Below are positions 5,197-5,599 of a stretch of DNA of 5,599 bases, one piece after another. Position numbers and translations under genes: made by a program. The notes below the pieces were generated by a model that had not been told where the DNA came from, did no database searches, and worked only from the letters and a program-made list of their open reading frames with translations. This stretch comes from Heyndrickxia sporothermodurans (GTDB lineage: Bacteria > Bacillota > Bacilli > Bacillales > Bacillaceae_C): NCBI RefSeq assembly GCF_016785185.1, contig NZ_JAEKDY010000163.1. One strand, written 5' to 3'. Each line of letters opens with the position of its first letter. Position 1 is the stretch's first letter.

Positions 5197-5599
5197 ATGA
5201 AAATTGTAAAAACATTAAAATACAAAATTATTAATCATTCAAAGATCTTCCACTCGACACTAGACATCTATAATCGAGCGTTAACATTCATCATGGATGT
5301 CATCGATAAAGAGTTTGATCATTTGGATTCCATCTCAACGAAGACGATTGTCCCTGCTGTCGAGAAGCTCATTCATGTTACAAAATCAAACCCTCAACCA
5401 AAGTACCCTGAGTTCAATCTTCTTTTCTATAAATTTCCTTCTTATTTTAGAAGAAGTGCCATTGCCTTCGCTTTTGGAAAAATCAAAAGCTATCGTTCCA
5501 ATCTAAAAAATTGGGAAGAAGAAAAGAAAATGGCTCTTTCAGAAGGGAAAAAGTTCAAGAAAAAACCTCCTAGATTACAACTAGAACACAAAGAATTTC
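5197..5599 (+). CDS. tnpB: TnpB / IS605 OrfB-like protein, N-terminal part (cut by window edge)
   Basis: The frame is open for 134 codons from ATG 5197 to the right edge, where it is truncated. GGAGGG at 5184-5189, 7 nt upstream, gives a strong start. The visible part resembles the N-terminal region of TnpB/OrfB proteins of IS200/IS605 and IS1341-type elements: a short opening beta segment MKIVKTLKYKI, helix STLDIYNRALTFIMDVID, then PKYPEFNLLFYKFPSYFRRSAIAFAFGKIKSYRSNLKNWEEE and a lysine-rich KKPPRL stretch. This pattern of fold, RRSAI helix and N.W is known from such proteins. TnpB is an RNA-guided DNA nuclease that helps retain the element. The RuvC motifs and zinc ribbon would lie beyond the window, so activity cannot be judged. 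No tnpA lies in the roughly 370 nt upstream, suggesting a solo tnpB element or a domesticated copy. Confidence 0.72.
   Translation, partial: MKIVKTLKYKIINHSKIFHSTLDIYNRALTFIMDVIDKEFDHLDSISTKTIVPAVEKLIHVTKSNPQPKYPEFNLLFYKFPSYFRRSAIAFAFGKIKSYRSNLKNWEEEKKMALSEGKKFKKKPPRLQLEHKEF

Noticed and set aside
5297..5506. A 69-codon plus-strand frame near the right edge, rich in Ser and Leu
   Set aside because: It is an out-of-frame shadow of the tnpB-like reading frame, which has the ribosome binding site, promoter and family resemblance.

Overview
The window looks like chromosome from a low-GC, endospore-forming Bacillaceae (Bacillus or a close relative). It is AT-rich, has strong AGGAGG-type ribosome binding sites and U-tailed hairpin terminators. 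Its recognisable proteins are typical of that group: YdjO, a CvfB/YitL-type S1 protein and a FIMAH-ended secreted protein. No rRNA, tRNA or CRISPR array is visible.

Left part (1-480): a gene-poor edge with a short inverted repeat, then a monocistronic 60-aa YdjO-type four-cysteine protein with its own terminator. Centre (480-3335): a leader of about 180 nt containing a near-perfect inverted repeat, then one large gene for an 879-aa exported protein. It has a signal peptide, a Rossmann-like GATase1-type domain without a cysteine, a beta-rich module, YhcR-like OB folds, an Ig-like domain and a C-terminal FIMAH-like domain. A strong, symmetrical terminator follows.

The next region (3336-3811) is read on the minus strand. 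It carries two small hydrophilic proteins whose genes overlap by ATGA. The second, 41 aa, is shorter than usual gene-calling cutoffs. The pair has a plausible forespore (SigG/SigF-type) promoter and probably shares the bidirectional terminator at 3304-3334. A perfect 20-bp palindrome lies between the pair and that terminator.

The cvfB gene (3928-4785) is divergent from the pair. It has an extended -10 SigA promoter whose candidate -35 overlaps the -35 of the opposing promoter, and it ends in a terminator. After about 370 nt without a convincing gene, the window ends inside the N-terminal part of a TnpB/IS605 OrfB-like gene (5197 to edge), probably the start of an insertion element. The genes do not form one pathway: they are independent transcription units, apart from the two-gene minus-strand operon.
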